A DNA stretch of 64,000 nt from NCBI GenBank assembly GCA_002189035.1, contig NEEC01000021.1, positions 1,240,001 through 1,304,000 on the forward strand, read 5' to 3'. Source of the DNA: Utricularia gibba (Eukaryota > Streptophyta > Magnoliopsida > Lamiales > Lentibulariaceae). The notes under the pieces were generated by a model, which did not search any database, was not told the origin of the DNA, and saw only the letters and a list, made by a program, of their open reading frames with translations. The position numbers and the translations under genes were made by a program. Each line of letters starts with the position of its first letter. Position 1 is the stretch's first letter. Below, one piece after another: positions 1 to 12,400 of this stretch.

Positions 1-172
1 CGTGAAGGGCTACCTGACATGGACGCTGCTGGACTGCTACGAGCTGATGGGCGGGTTCTATTCGGGTTTCGGGTTCTACTACGTCGACCTCCATGACGAA
101 CTCAAGAGATACAAGAAGCTTTCAGCGGGATGGTACTCCCAGTTTTTGAAGGGGAAAAGCTCTGATAAATGA
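1..172 (+). CDS. Beta-glucosidase (GH1), last exon only; gene cut by window edge
   Basis: The open frame from base 2 to the TGA at 170-172 encodes the C-terminal end of a family 1 glycoside hydrolase: a VKGYLTWTLLDCYELMGG core, then SGFGFYYVDL, then LKRYKKLSAGWYSQFLKG. In GH1 enzymes this segment lines the sugar-binding pocket and closes the (beta/alpha)8 barrel. It matches the last exon of the complete copies downstream, so it is the 3' end of a first array member whose body lies to the left of the window. As in the neighbours, the usual Trp of the NFEW motif is Leu. Substrate cannot be judged from this fragment. Confidence 0.93.
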   Translation, partial: VKGYLTWTLLDCYELMGGFYSGFGFYYVDLHDELKRYKKLSAGWYSQFLKGKSSDK

Positions 173-630
173 TCCTGTTAAATAATATTTTAATGCATTA
201 TAATTTTATATTTTAAATATATGATATAATCACATTAAAAATAATGTGTATAAACTGTGTCTAATTAACGGTTCAAGTAAGATGAATTATCGAAATTATT
301 ATAAAAATATAGTTTATAAATTATTAATGGGCATAAATTTATATACGTCAATAATTAATAAATATTTTAAAAATTGTATAATATAAGTAATATTTAAATT
401 TTGTGATCATAATTAAATATATTGCGATATTTTTTTATTTTACTGAAAAAATATATACCGTTAATAAATATATAAATAATTCGTTGCTCGTAGTTGGCTA
501 TATTATATATATATATATATTGTACCTGTAACCGTCAGAGTTACGCGCGGCTGCTTCTTAGCCGTCCAGGTTCGTCGCGTTCAGCTTCACTTTGCTGGCT
601 CGCGGCGGATAGGACGCCAGAGGCTGCAGA
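173..630. other. AT-rich spacer and probable promoter of beta-glucosidase copy 2
   Basis: No gene is visible. The stretch is very AT-rich up to about 525 and includes a short TA run near 505-522. Base composition turns GC-richer at about 530-630, which is probably the core promoter and 5' leader of the next gene. Confidence 0.6.
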
Positions 631-3601
631 ATGTTTGGTTTCAGATTTCTAGCGCTTCTTCTTCTATTGTCTGGGGCAATAGAGGCGGCTGGAAATGGTT
701 ATACTAAAGCTGATTTCCCGCCGGGATTCGTTTTTGGGTCGGGAACTTCGGCTTATCAGGTCAGGTTTTCTATCTCACTGCTGTGTCTATTTCCAGGAAC
801 AAAAACTGATGTGGGTTTTTCTTTCTTTTAGTATGAAGGGGCTGCGTTCGATTATGGGCGGAATCCCAGCATCTGGGACACTTTTGTTCACTCAGGTTTC
901 TTCTTTCTTTCCTCTGCTCTGCCTATGCTGCGAATTGGCGGGGTGAGCCGAAAATTAAACCTTGTTCATTTGTTGATATCCTGGAGGAGATAGATATGAT
1001 AATGGGGATGTTGCGTGCGATGGATATCACAAGTTCAAGGTGCAAATATGTAGTATATTTTACGTTTAAAGCAAATGTTGTGCTTATGATGACAATTTCT
1101 AAATAAGGAGTTGTCATTTATAATTCATTTTCTTCAGGATGATATAAATTTGATGTCTGAGATGGGGCTTGAAGCTTTTAGATTCTCCATATCATGGTCA
1201 AGACTGATTCCAAGTATACCATGACCCCTTTATCACGGTTTAGACTAGAAACTGATTTTCTCCCTTTTATTTATTACGTGATCCTATGGTTTACTTTTCA
1301 GATGGGAGAGGAATGGTGAATCCACTTGGACTGCAATACTACAACAATTTCATTGACGAGCTTTTAAGCCATGGTAAGTACCAGTGACAAACATTCTTCA
1401 CAATTTCTGGCCTTGGCCACAAGTTTATCTCATGTTCATCTCCTCGGGTAAAACTCCAGATATTGAACCTCATGTTTCACTGAATCACTATGATCTTCCC
1501 CAAGCACTTCAAGATGAGTACGGGGGATGGCTCGACAGAAGAATTGTGTACGAATCTCTTACCATTTTATAAATATCACCTGATTGGTTATGCTATTTCA
1601 TATGCAGTATCATCAACATCTGATGGAGTGATACACTCTCTGAAATCAGGAAGGATTTCACAGCTTATGCAGATGTATGCTTCAGGAAGTTTGGCAATAG
1701 GGTAAAGTTTTGGACAACTATCAATGAGGGAAATGTGTTCGCTATTGGAGGTTATAGTGCTGGAATAACTCCTCCTGGTCGTTGTTCTCCATCCTTGATA
1801 CCGGGTTGTGTTGGAAATGCATCCACTGAACCGTATATTGCTGGACACAATATGTTGTTAGCACATTCTGCAGTTTGGATGCTCTATCGGGATAAATTTA
1901 AGGTACAATGTTTTTTCCATACGGACTGTTGTATATCAGATGATTTCTCATGTGAGATGAAACTAATCTGGTCTGATTCACCCTGTTTTTCTATCTACAA
2001 AAACTAAGTTTTTTTGGGACCTTTATGGGTACATTAAATGCACATGACGCAGGCAACACAAAAGGGTGCTGTGGGATTTAACCTCTTTGGATATGGAATA
2101 CGCCCTTCGACAGATGCTAAAGAAGATATAATCGCATCCCAAAGAGCTATGGATTTTTACCTTGGTTGGTAAGAAGAAAGTAGTCTACTTTTTTCTTTTA
2201 GCTTTCAGTGATTGCTTTCTTGATGCATAAAAATTCTGCAGGTTTCTTAGTCCCTTGGTATTCGGTCAGTATCCTGAGACTGTCAGCAACAGGACACGAG
2301 GAAGAATCCCTGTCATCTCTGAGTCTGAATCAGAGCAGCTTAAGGGCTCCTTTGACTTTTTGGGGTTGAACCACTACTCTTCACTTGTAGTGAAGAATGA
2401 CCCCAGCAGTCTTGATGTTAACAGATGGGGTTTCATGGCTGATGTTGCCATTAAATATGCATGTATGACTTTGCTATCAATCCAATTTCTGCTTTTCATG
2501 GAAATAATGTACAGTATCAGATGGATGACATTTTCATTTCTTTCTTAGCAGTTGAGGAGCCCACAACAGCAGCCAACCTATTCCCAAAGGTGTCTTCAGG
2601 TTTGCATTCTCTCACAGTTGGAGATTGTAAAAGGGCACACTTGCTTGGTTTCCCTTTATTTACATCAATGAGAAGAGAAGCTTACACTTGCTTGGTTTCC
2701 CTTTGTTTTTTCAGCTTCTGGCTTGAAGAATCCCTTCATACCAGCAGATGGATTTCCCATTCTGCCTTCAGGTTTTGTTTCACTGCTGGAGTATATAAAA
2801 GACACTTACGGCAACCCTCCTATCTACATCCATGAAAATGGTACCTTCACTTCACCTTGAAGCTCTCTCTACCTTGCTACAACTGACTAGAGTTGCGATT
2901 GGTTTCGAATCGATCGGTTTCAATTCAAAATCTAATGGTTTTTTTGAATCATTGGTTCATAAATCATGGTTTACTATTCAGTTCTAGTATTAATTTACAA
3001 TCAAATATTGAAACTTTAAATTGCAATTCTACGGTTCCAAATATCTGGAACCGACCTCAAACCATACATACAGCTGTTGTGGTTCAAATTATTGAACCGC
3101 AATCGATTATAACTCTAGAGTCCGCATCATCTTCTCTAAATGCTCGTTTCCTGCTACCCCTTTTTCAATGTGACTGTTGTGAATCTCGCAGGTCAGATGC
3201 TTCCGCGGGGTGGAACCTTGAACGACACACTGCGAGTGCAATACCTGGATGCCTACATTGGTGCAACGCTTGCTGCAACAAGGTAACCACCTCTGTGTAG
3301 CTAAAAGACGCACCTTTTAGATGGTTCCTGATGAGCATTGCAATGCAAATCTCTGTTTTTCTGAAGAAACGGCTCCAACATCAAAGGCTACATGATTTGG
3401 TCCTTGTTGGATTGCTTCGAGTTGCTGGACGGGTACGGATCCGGGTTCGGGTTGTACTACGTCGACTTGGATGACGAAGAACTCAAGCGACACAAGAAGC
3501 TGTCTGCTGGATGGTTCTCTGATTTCTTGAAGGGGAGAAGAAGCACTCCAAAGATCACCCCAACAGTTCTGGGTAAAGAAGATGATATTTCCACAGTTTG
3601 A
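631..3601 (+). CDS. Beta-glucosidase (GH1, BGLU11-like clade), copy 2, intact, 12 exons
   Basis: A retaining beta-glucosidase that would release glucose from secondary-metabolite or hormone glucosides; it is probably secreted or vacuolar, with a hydrophobic signal peptide at residues 1-19. Exons: 631-759, 832-895, 987-1039, 1138-1213, 1302-1373, 1460-1547, 1650-1902, 2053-2168, 2242-2462, 2715-2840, 3192-3282, 3367-3601. They join in frame to 507 codons, the normal family length. The acid/base Glu is about residue 187 in TTINEGN (usual TxNEP, with Pro replaced by Gly). The nucleophile is about Glu398 in YIHENG (usual TENG). The last exon has [20 protein letters not shown], with Leu in place of the Trp of NFEW. 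The 12-exon layout and exon lengths equal those of copies 3 and 4. Intron 10 holds a dispersed repeat (about 2887-3120). The second G of exon 3 is ambiguous (987 or 990), both in frame. Natural substrate is unknown. Confidence 0.92.
2887..3120 (+). repeat. Dispersed repeat copy inside intron 10 of beta-glucosidase copy 2
   Basis: The sequence starts TAGAGTTGCGATTGGTTTCG and continues through GATCGGTTTCAATTC and TGGTTTTTTTGAATC. Divergent relatives occur in opposite orientation at about 25430-25625 and 28770-28960. None encodes a protein, and the family is not one I can name. Its ends are blurred by divergence. Confidence 0.55.
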
Positions 3602-4839
3602 GGCCACAAGGGGAAGTAATAGTTTAAATTTATGATGTGTGATTATAGTTTGTATTAAAAAATTATGTAAAAAAATTTAATATTTGATAGGTTAATATAA
3701 TTAATTTTCATTTCTTAATATAAATTATATGATTAATTTCTAAAATTTGATGTGTTAACTATAATTACTTCATAAATTTGTATATTTTAAATGCTTTTAT
3801 TCTGCCACTTTTTGAATATTGAACATAATTAATTTTTATTATTTAATAAACTAGCTACAATTAGTTGGAGATTAATTTTGTTAATTTTTTAAACAATTAG
3901 ACACCACTAAGTACTAATATCAATTATTTCAAATATTGAAGATTTATTACATTAAAATCATAAATAGTTAATTATTAAAGATGAATTTTGTCATTATTTT
4001 GAAATATTGAGAACTAATTACATTAAATTTTTAAATAATGGGAATAATATTAAAACAATGGAAACCATTTTTAATAAATTTTAAAAACAATAAAGATCAT
4101 TTTTGTAAATTTTACAAATAATAGATCAATTATATCAAGCACCTTAGTTTATGTCCATCTTAAAATTTTAAATTTCTATTTTTACATGGATTTAATGAAT
4201 TAATGTACCAAATAACCTAATTACATATTTCCATTCATTCAAACATGAGCAATGCAACATTTGTGGGATTGTGTATATGAGAAAAAATTGTATGAATAGT
4301 TTAAATTTTTTTATCTGAATGATATAATTGATTATTCAAAATTTATTGTTCCATCTCTGATGTTTAAAAAAATTGGTTCCTATTGTTTCAAAATAGAACT
4401 TCACTATTTTTCATAATGAGAAAATAAATCTCATCTTGAAACCTCAATATTATTCTGATTTCGAAACCGTCGACCAATCGTGGCGTGCCACCTGTGCTCC
4501 ACTACCCACCCAATGACCATGCTATCCACGTACTCTTAAGCTGGCGTAAATAGACCTAAGGGTGGAGATCAATTTTATTAAATAATTAGATAATATGAAT
4601 TAAACATGATCGATTTTTAAATAATTATACAAAATTAAAACGATCAACCTATTTACTCGTTCTTCATTGATGTGGGATTTCAATCCATTTTAATTTTTTT
4701 AAAAATAAAACAAACATAACGATTTTTTATAACGAATATTTCCATTTTCGTATTACAAAGAATGTAATGAAATGTGAATCATGTCTTAGATCGGAGGGTC
4801 GGATGCCAAAATAACATAAAATCGTCCGTCTGCCAATTT
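3602..4839. other. AT-rich intergenic spacer
   Basis: I see no gene or RNA gene here. It is long AT-rich sequence downstream of beta-glucosidase copy 2 with only short chance open frames. A GC-richer patch at about 4460-4560 shows no recognisable coding content. Confidence 0.6.
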
Positions 4840-5125
4840 CGTCGGTTCCAAATTTGAAATCCGGTCTAATTTCTATTTCGAGTAGGGACACGACCTGCCG
4901 GCAGATCGCTTTCCGTGTGGTAATAAATGGAAGCTTCTTTGTGATCAGCTCTGCGCAGAGAATCTTCCCCAGTCCCTTCAGTGTACTCTCCTCGTTGCTG
5001 CGGCGGCGGCGGAGGAGGAGGAGAATTACAGTCGCGCCGATTTTCCGGACGGATTCGTCTTCGGCTCCGCCGCGTATTAGGTTGGGCTCTTCCTTACTGA
5101 TTCTCGTTGCATTTCACATACTATT
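4840..5125 (+). pseudogene. Beta-glucosidase fragment: promoter, exon 1 and start of intron 1 only
   Basis: The sequence aligns by eye with the upstream region and first exon of copies 3 and 4: GTCGGTTCCAAATTTGAA, then GTGTGGTAATAAATGGAAGC, then GTGATCAGCTCTGCG, then the exon-1 core coding [16 protein letters not shown]. About 55 bp including the start codon is missing at about 4986-4993 compared with copy 3 (6165-6219). Two codons are lost in the conserved SGTSAYQ block, and the last exon-1 codon CAG has become TAG (about 5076-5078). Homology stops early in intron 1, and no other exon follows before copy 3. This is a dead, truncated duplicate. Confidence 0.85.
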
Positions 5126-6195
5126 CCAATGAGAACTTAACATACTGTTTTAATTAAATAATGATAATTAAATACCTTATTTAGACAAAAAAAAAAAATA
5201 GGTGTCTTTGATGTAAAATACTTGATCTATGCAGCACATGCTGGTGCTAACACTTTGCAAGCATATAACATGAGCACCTTTCGATCTAGCTATCATATGT
5301 TTCAAACCGTTTGGATCTGTAATATGCATTTTTACATCGTTTTGAAATTCTTTCCAAACATAATACATTCCAAAACCTTATGACGCTCAAAAAACTTGTT
5401 GTCATTAGCATCATATAGTTAAGATACAAAAACATTGTGATTTTGGACCTTGGTGTTAATGCGAAGGAGACGCATGGTTCAAAGGACACGCGATTACGAG
5501 ATACTAAACAATGATACGCTATATAATACAAGTTCCAAATAAAAAAAAAACCCATTGGTGAAAAGGGCTCCATTACGTTTCAAGACAAGCTTTGTGACGT
5601 CACTGCAAACGTTGGTTGTCATTTGTCAAGGATAAGAACACCTAACAAAAAGAATAAAAAAGCTCGATTACTCGAATATATAAATATAATATGAAATAAT
5701 TTTCATTATTTTATATCTTTTTGGACAAAACTAGTTTTTGGATGGGAGCGAAGATCCAACTACCATAATAAATGTCACATGCTTTATTCATTAATTAATC
5801 TGTTTTTGTAAAAATTTTGAAATTTAGTTTGTTCGTATTAAATATTCAATTCTGATGGTTTATTTTTTTTTGAAAGAAAAATCTTGTATAAGATTAAATT
5901 ATTTTTTTTATTTACACATAAAATCATCTAATTGTCAACTTCGTCGGTTCCATAATTTGTAGTTTTGCTGGTTTCAAATTTTGAAGTCCGTTCCCCACAA
6001 ATAAAAAAGGAGAAAAAACGAGGACCGGTACCTGTTTCTCTACCTGAATAGGACACGTTAAGCGACTCGCAACCGCGGGCAGATGCGTTTTCTTGTGGTG
6101 ATAAATGGACGCTTTTCGTGATCAGCTCTGCGTGGAGACTCTTCCCTGGCCTTTCGGTGTGCTCTTCACCAGAGTGAAGTAATCATAGCAGAGTC
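5126..6195. other. Spacer ending in the promoter of beta-glucosidase copy 3
   Basis: No gene is seen at 5126-5935. From about 5940 the sequence becomes alignable with the upstream regions of copy 4 and of the dead fragment, including GTGGTGATAAATGGACGC near 6095-6112 and GTGATCAGCTCTGCG near 6118. This is the conserved promoter and leader of the young copies. Confidence 0.6.
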
Positions 6196-8959
6196 ATGCC
6201 AGTCCTACCGCTGCTACTGCTCCTCGTCGCTGCGGCGGCAGCGGAGAATTACAGTCGCGCCGATTTTCCGGACGGATTCGTCTTCGGTTCGGGGACTTCG
6301 GCGTATCAGGTGAAGCACTTTCTTACTGATTCTCGTTGCATTTCACTGCGCCGGAGCATGAGATCGCGGTGCCTGAATAAAAATGTGCCGTGTTTTTTCA
6401 GTACGAAGGGGCGGCGTTTGACGACGGCAGGAGCCTCAGCATCTGGGACACCTTCCTGCACTCCAGTTAGGGATTTCGAATCTCTTCCCCTTTCTCGCTG
6501 GATTGATGGAGGATTAAAAAAATCATGATTCAAATTGCAAATTAGATTTTAAATATTTTAAATTGATTATCATGTGCGGTACAATTATTGAGTACCTAGA
6601 AGTCACATTTTTAATTGATTTTATTATATTTTAGCATGTAAATTGATTTTATTACAAAATTGTAATTAATTAATTTACACGATTTTCACATGTGTACTGC
6701 ATTTTCGTGTTGGTGTGTCAGGAGGTATGCCTACTGGGGACGTTACTTGCGATGGGTACCACAAGTTTAAGGTACACATTTATTCGTGCATTCGTTCATT
6801 CATTGGTCGCCGCCGTCTAGTCCATCATCCGGCCCACCGGACGGGATGGTGGGATCTGTATTGTCGCTCTGTTTGGCAATCGCTCAGGCGAAGGCTAAGC
6901 AGTGCATGTGCTGTGCAAGTGTCGTTCAATTTTTACTTCAAAGAATTTCTGCACAGACGGCTTTCACGTTCGAGTGACTGGTGATGTTCTTGGGTTTTAG
7001 GATGATGTAAAGTGGATGTCCGAAGTGGGATTGGAGGCCTTCAGATTCTCGTTCTCATGGTCCAGACTCATCCCAAGTACATATCAGCAGTTACTTCCAT
7101 AATGCTGTGTCTCTTTCTCCTTACTAAAGAATGGTTTTCTGGCTTTTGACAGATGGGAGAGGGCCTGTGAATCCCCTGGGGGTGCAATTTTACAATGACT
7201 TCATTAACGAACTCGTAGCTCATGGTAATGATCTCTCCATTCTTGTCTTTGATTCCTTGACATATTTCAGGTTTTTCTTTTTCTGTATTGAGGTTAAATT
7301 TTTTTTCTGAAACCCCTTTGAAACGTAGGCATTCAACCTCATGCTTCATTGACCCACTTCGATCTGCCGCAAGTTCTGGAGGACGAGTACGACGGATGGC
7401 TGGATAGGAGGATCGTGTACGGATTTCTTCTATGGTTTAAGCTATTGAGTGCATCTTTGAAACTGCATGCTGAGTTGTGTTTCACCTCAGGGAGGACTTC
7501 ACGGCTTATGCAGACGTGTGTTTCAAGGAGTTCGGCGACAGGGTGAAGTTTTGGACCACGGTTAATGAGGCGAATATATTCGCCATGGGAAGCTACAGTC
7601 AAGGTATTACACCTCCCGGTCGTTGTTCGCCGTCCGTTCGACTGGGATGCATCGGAAATTCGTCCACCGAACCGTACATTGTTGGGCATAATATCCTGCT
7701 AGCGCATTCAGCAACTTGGAAACTTTACCAAGACAAGTACAAGGTAGATAAAAGCATGAAATCATTTTTCGCTTGCCTGTTCTAAAAGAAACTATCCAAT
7801 CAAAAAAAAAAAAAAATGTAGGCAGCTCAACAGGGCCAAGTGGGGTTTAATTTATATTCCTTTGGGATGAGTCCATGGAGTGATGAACAAGAAGATGTTA
7901 TAGCTACTCAGAGAGGTTTGGATTTTTATGTTGGTTGGTAAGTAGCATTCTATGCTCAAGAACAAGATTGTGGGTTAGACAAACTCTACACTCCATTCAT
8001 TTTGAGCAACATTCTGCAGGCTACTTGATCCCCTGGTGCACGGTAGGTATCCCGAATCAGTTAGCGAACGAGCTCGAGGTCGACTACCGATTTTCTCTGA
8101 GGATGAATCGAAACAGTTGAAGGGTGCCTTTGACTTCCTGGGAGTGAACTATTATGTGGGAGTCCAGGTTTCGAATGATCCCACCATTGTTGATGCCAAC
8201 AAATGGGACTTACAAGCTGATATTGCTGTACAAGTTTCAGGTCCCTCTTTGAAGATCAGTAGTTTGATCAATCGCATTGTGCTTCCACTAATCCAACCTT
8301 TCATTTAATTTTTGCAGTTCCTGGCTTTGCAGCAGGGCAGTTACCAGCTGATGGATACCCTTTAGAGTCTTCAAGTTTTATTTCATTCATGGGGTATCTT
8401 AAGGACTCTTATGGGAACCCTCCTATCTACATCCATGAGAATGGTAAGCATCTCTACCATTCTCAAGACATAGATAGGTTCCAAACACTTGTTACATCTA
8501 CATTCTCTAATGTGGATGTTATGCATCATCTTCAAAGGCCAAACGGGACCACGTACTCAAAACCTGAGCGACACTGCAAGAGCAGAGTATATTGATACCT
8601 ACATTCATGCAACACTCAGTGCAATAAGGTACAATTCCAAAGTTTTTCTTTTTTTTCCCACTGGGGTGGCTCAATTTAGTAATCTGCAAACTTCTTCATT
8701 GTCTTGGTTAAGGAATGGCTCCAACATCAAGGGCTACATGTACTGGACTTTCATGGATTGCCTTGAGTTGTTAAATGGATATAGCAGTGCTTTCGGGTTA
8801 TTCTATGTCGATCTGGATGACAAAGATCTCAAAAGATACCCAAAGTTTTCTGCTAGATGGTACTCTGATTTCGTGAATGGAGGTAGTTCTAGAACATCAT
8901 ATGTGATAACTGATAAGCCAAGCCAAGGTAGAGAAGAAGGGCTCTCCACCCCTGTGTGA
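6196..8959 (+). CDS. Beta-glucosidase (GH1, BGLU11-like clade), copy 3, intact, 12 exons
   Basis: Same enzyme type as copy 2. Exons: 6196-6309, 6402-6465, 6722-6771, 7001-7076, 7153-7224, 7329-7416, 7491-7743, 7822-7937, 8020-8240, 8318-8443, 8538-8628, 8713-8959. All have GT-AG borders and join in frame to 505 codons. A Leu/Ala-rich signal peptide ([16 protein letters not shown]) precedes the ENYSRADFP start of the mature enzyme. The acid/base Glu is about residue 181 in TTVNEAN and the nucleophile about Glu392 in YIHENG. The last exon has [21 protein letters not shown], again with Leu replacing the Trp of NFEW. The gene, its promoter and its 3' flank are closely matched by copy 4, so the two arose by a recent tandem duplication of a unit of about 3.3 kb. 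Substrate is unknown. Confidence 0.93.
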
Positions 8960-9471
8960 GGACATGCCAACCCAAGCCAAATCAACTTCTGGTGTGCCTT
9001 TCCATCTTTGCATCAGGTATTTAGAACCCAAAGTTTTCTGTTTGTTTACATTATATAGTACTGAATTCACACTTGTACACCATGTATAAATACATGAAAG
9101 AAATGAAATGGGGAATGAATGATATACTTCAAGAATGGAGTACCTGGAAACCTACATAGATTCCATCTTTGATGTTATAGGATGAACATTGATCATGTAT
9201 AAGTTGTTCAGTCTGAAGATCCATTATTTGTAGTTTCGGTGGTTCAAATTTGACATCCCGTCTGATTTCTCCTCCTCCACGAAAAAAAAAGAGGGAAAGA
9301 ACTGGGACCTTGAGTAGGGACGCGTTTGGGGACACGCGACTGGCGGCGGATACGTTCAGTGTGTGGTGATAAATAGAAGCTTTTTGTGTAAGATTTGCGC
9401 CTATAATTGGTTTCCCCTCCCGCCCTGGTCCTTTCAGTACGCTCTTCAAGTATAGTAATCATAGCAGGATC

Positions 9472-12400
9472 ATGCCAGTCCTGCCGCTGGTACTGATCCT
9501 CGTCGCTGCGGCGGCGGAGGCGGCGGAGAATTACAGTCGCGCCGATTTTCCCGACGGATTCGTCTTCGGCTCCGGGACTTCGGCTTACCAGGTCGGGCTC
9601 TTCCTTACTGATTCTCGTTGCATTTCACATCCCGAGCATCGGATCGCGGTGCCTGAATAAAACTGTGCCGTTTTTTTCCAGTACGAAGGAGCGGCGTTTG
9701 ACGGCGGCAGAAGTCCCAGCGTCTGGGACACCTTCGTGCACTCCAGTTAGGGATTTCGAATCTCTCCCCCTTTCTGGTTGGATTGTCGAGGAAGGAGGAT
9801 TAAAAAAAAAGTTAAATAAATAATGATGCAACTACTTAAAAAAGTGATTTTCATTATTTTAAAGTTGGTGATCATGTGCTTCACAACTGCCGAGTACCTA
9901 GAAATAATATGGCTAATTGATTTTTTAATTGATTTTTACTATATTTGTTTGGTATGTTTCAGAATATTAACAATTAATTTTTAGTATATTTTCTCTGTAT
10001 ATTTCAGAATATTAATAATTGATTTTAACATGTTTGTTCGATATGTTTCGGAATATTATCAGTTGATCTAATTATATTTTAGCATAGCAATTGTGTTTGG
10101 TATGTTTTTCAAATATTATCAATTGATTTTAGTATATTTAGACATAGCAAATAAATTTCGTAATTCTTGATAAAAAGATATATTCTAATCTATATTTTTC
10201 ATAAAAAAATTTAATGACACGATAAATATTATAAAAAAATTGTAAAAAAATAAATTAATTAATGAAATTTACACGATTTTGACATCTGCAATCTATTTTC
10301 TTGGTGTTGTCCCAGGAGGGATGCCGAATGGGGACGTTACTTGCGACGGCTACCACAAGTTTAAGGTACAAATTCATTCACTCATTGGCTGCCGCCGTCT
10401 AGTCCGCCTTCCGTCCCACCGGACGGGACGGCGGGATCTGTTTTTCTCATCCGACGTCGCCTTATTAGGCAATCGCTCAGGCGAAGGCTAAGAAGTGGGC
10501 ATGCGCGAGTGTCTGGATGTTTTTGTTTAGTTCTTTACGTTTGAGTGACTGATGATGTTCTTGGGTTTTAGGATGATATAAAGTTGATGTCGGAAATGGG
10601 ATTGCAGGCCTTTAGATTCTCGTTCTCATGGTCGAGGCTCATCCCAAGTACAGATCAACGTTTAATTCGACAGTGTTGTATCTATCTCTTTCTCCTTACT
10701 GAAGAAGGGTTTTCTCTGCTTTGGACAGATGGGAGAGGGCCTGTGAATCCCCTGGGGTGCAATTTTACAATGACTTCATTAACGAGCTTGTGGCTCATGG
10801 TAATGATCTCTCCATTCTTGTTTTCGATTCCTTTACATGTTTCAGGATTTTCGTTGTATCGAGGTTAGAAAAAGCTTCTGAAACCCCTTGGAAACGTAGG
10901 CATTCAACCTCATGCTTCGTTGACACACTTCGATCTGCCGCAAGCTCTAGAGGACGAGTATGGGGGATGGCTGGATAGGAAGATGGTGTACGGATTTCTT
11001 CTATCGCTTAAGCTATTGAGTGCATCTTTGAGGCTGCATGTTGAGCTGTGTTTCGCCTCAGGGAGGACTTCACGGCTTATGCAGACGTGTGTTTCAAGGA
11101 GTTCGGCGACAGGGTGAAGTTTTGGACCACGGTTAGTGAGGCGAATATATTCGCCATGGGAAGCTATGGTCAGGGTATTTCTCCTCCCGGTCGTTGTTCG
11201 CCGTCCATTCAACCGGGATGCGTCGGAAATTCGTCCACCGAACCGTACATTGTTGGGCATAATATCCTGCTAGCGCATTCAGCAACGTGGAAAATTTACC
11301 AAGACAAGTACAAGGTAAATAAAAATACATGAAAGAATTTTTCACTTGCATGATCGACTAGAAACTATCCAATCAAAAAAAATTACAGACTTCTCAGAAG
11401 GGCCAAGTGGGGTTTAGCTTGTATTCCTTCGGAGTTAGTCCATTGACTGACGAGGAAGAAGATGTGATGGCTGCTCAGAGATGTTTGGATTTTTACATTG
11501 GTTGGTAAGACATATTCTATGTTCAAGAACAAGGCTGTTGGTTACAGAAATTCTACACTCCACTCATTTTGAGCAAACAATCTGCAGGCTATTTGATCCC
11601 TTGGTGTATGGTAGGTATCCCAGATCAGTTAGCGAGCGAGCTCGAGGTCGAATACCCATTATTTCAGAAGACGAATCGAAACAGTTTAAGGGTGCCTTTG
11701 ACTTCGTGGGATTGAACTATTATGTGGGACTCCATGTTAAGAATGATCCCACCATATTTGATGTCAACAAATGGGGCATTCAAGCTGATATTGCCATACA
11801 AACTTCAGGTGGCTCTTTGAAGGTCAGTAGTTTGATCAACCGCATCATGCTTCGACTAATCGAAACTTTCATTTTATTGTTGCAGTTCCTGGCTTTTCAG
11901 GAGGGCATTTACCAATTGATGGATACCCTTTAGACCCTTCAAGTTTTGTTCCATTCATGGGGTATCTTAAGGACACTTATGGGAATCCTCCTATCTACAT
12001 ACATGAGAATGGTCGGTTTCTCTGCCACCTTCAAGACATAGATAGATTCCAAACACTTGTTCCGTTATCATTTTCTAATGTGGATGTTATGCATCATCTT
12101 CGAAGGCCAATCAGCACAACGTACTCGAAACCTGACCGACACTCTGAGGGCAGATTATTTAGATGCCTACATTCATGCAACACTCGATGTAGTAAGGTAC
12201 AATTCCGAGTTTTTTTTCACACTGGGGTAGTTCAATTTAATGGTCTACAAGCTTCTTCATTGTTTTGGTTAAGGAATGGCTCCAACATCAAGGGTTACAT
12301 GTACTGGACTTTCTTGGATTGCCTTGAGTTGTTAAATGGATACAGTAGGGCTTTCGGGTTGTTCTATGTGGATCTGGATGACAAAGATCTCAAGAGATAC

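Noticed and set aside
2550-2600. Possible extra exon ([16 protein letters not shown]) between exons 9 and 10 of beta-glucosidase copy 2
   Set aside because: Exon 9 ending at 2462 and exon 10 starting at 2715 have exactly the lengths (221 and 126 nt) and phases of copies 3 and 4, so this frame lies in the intron.
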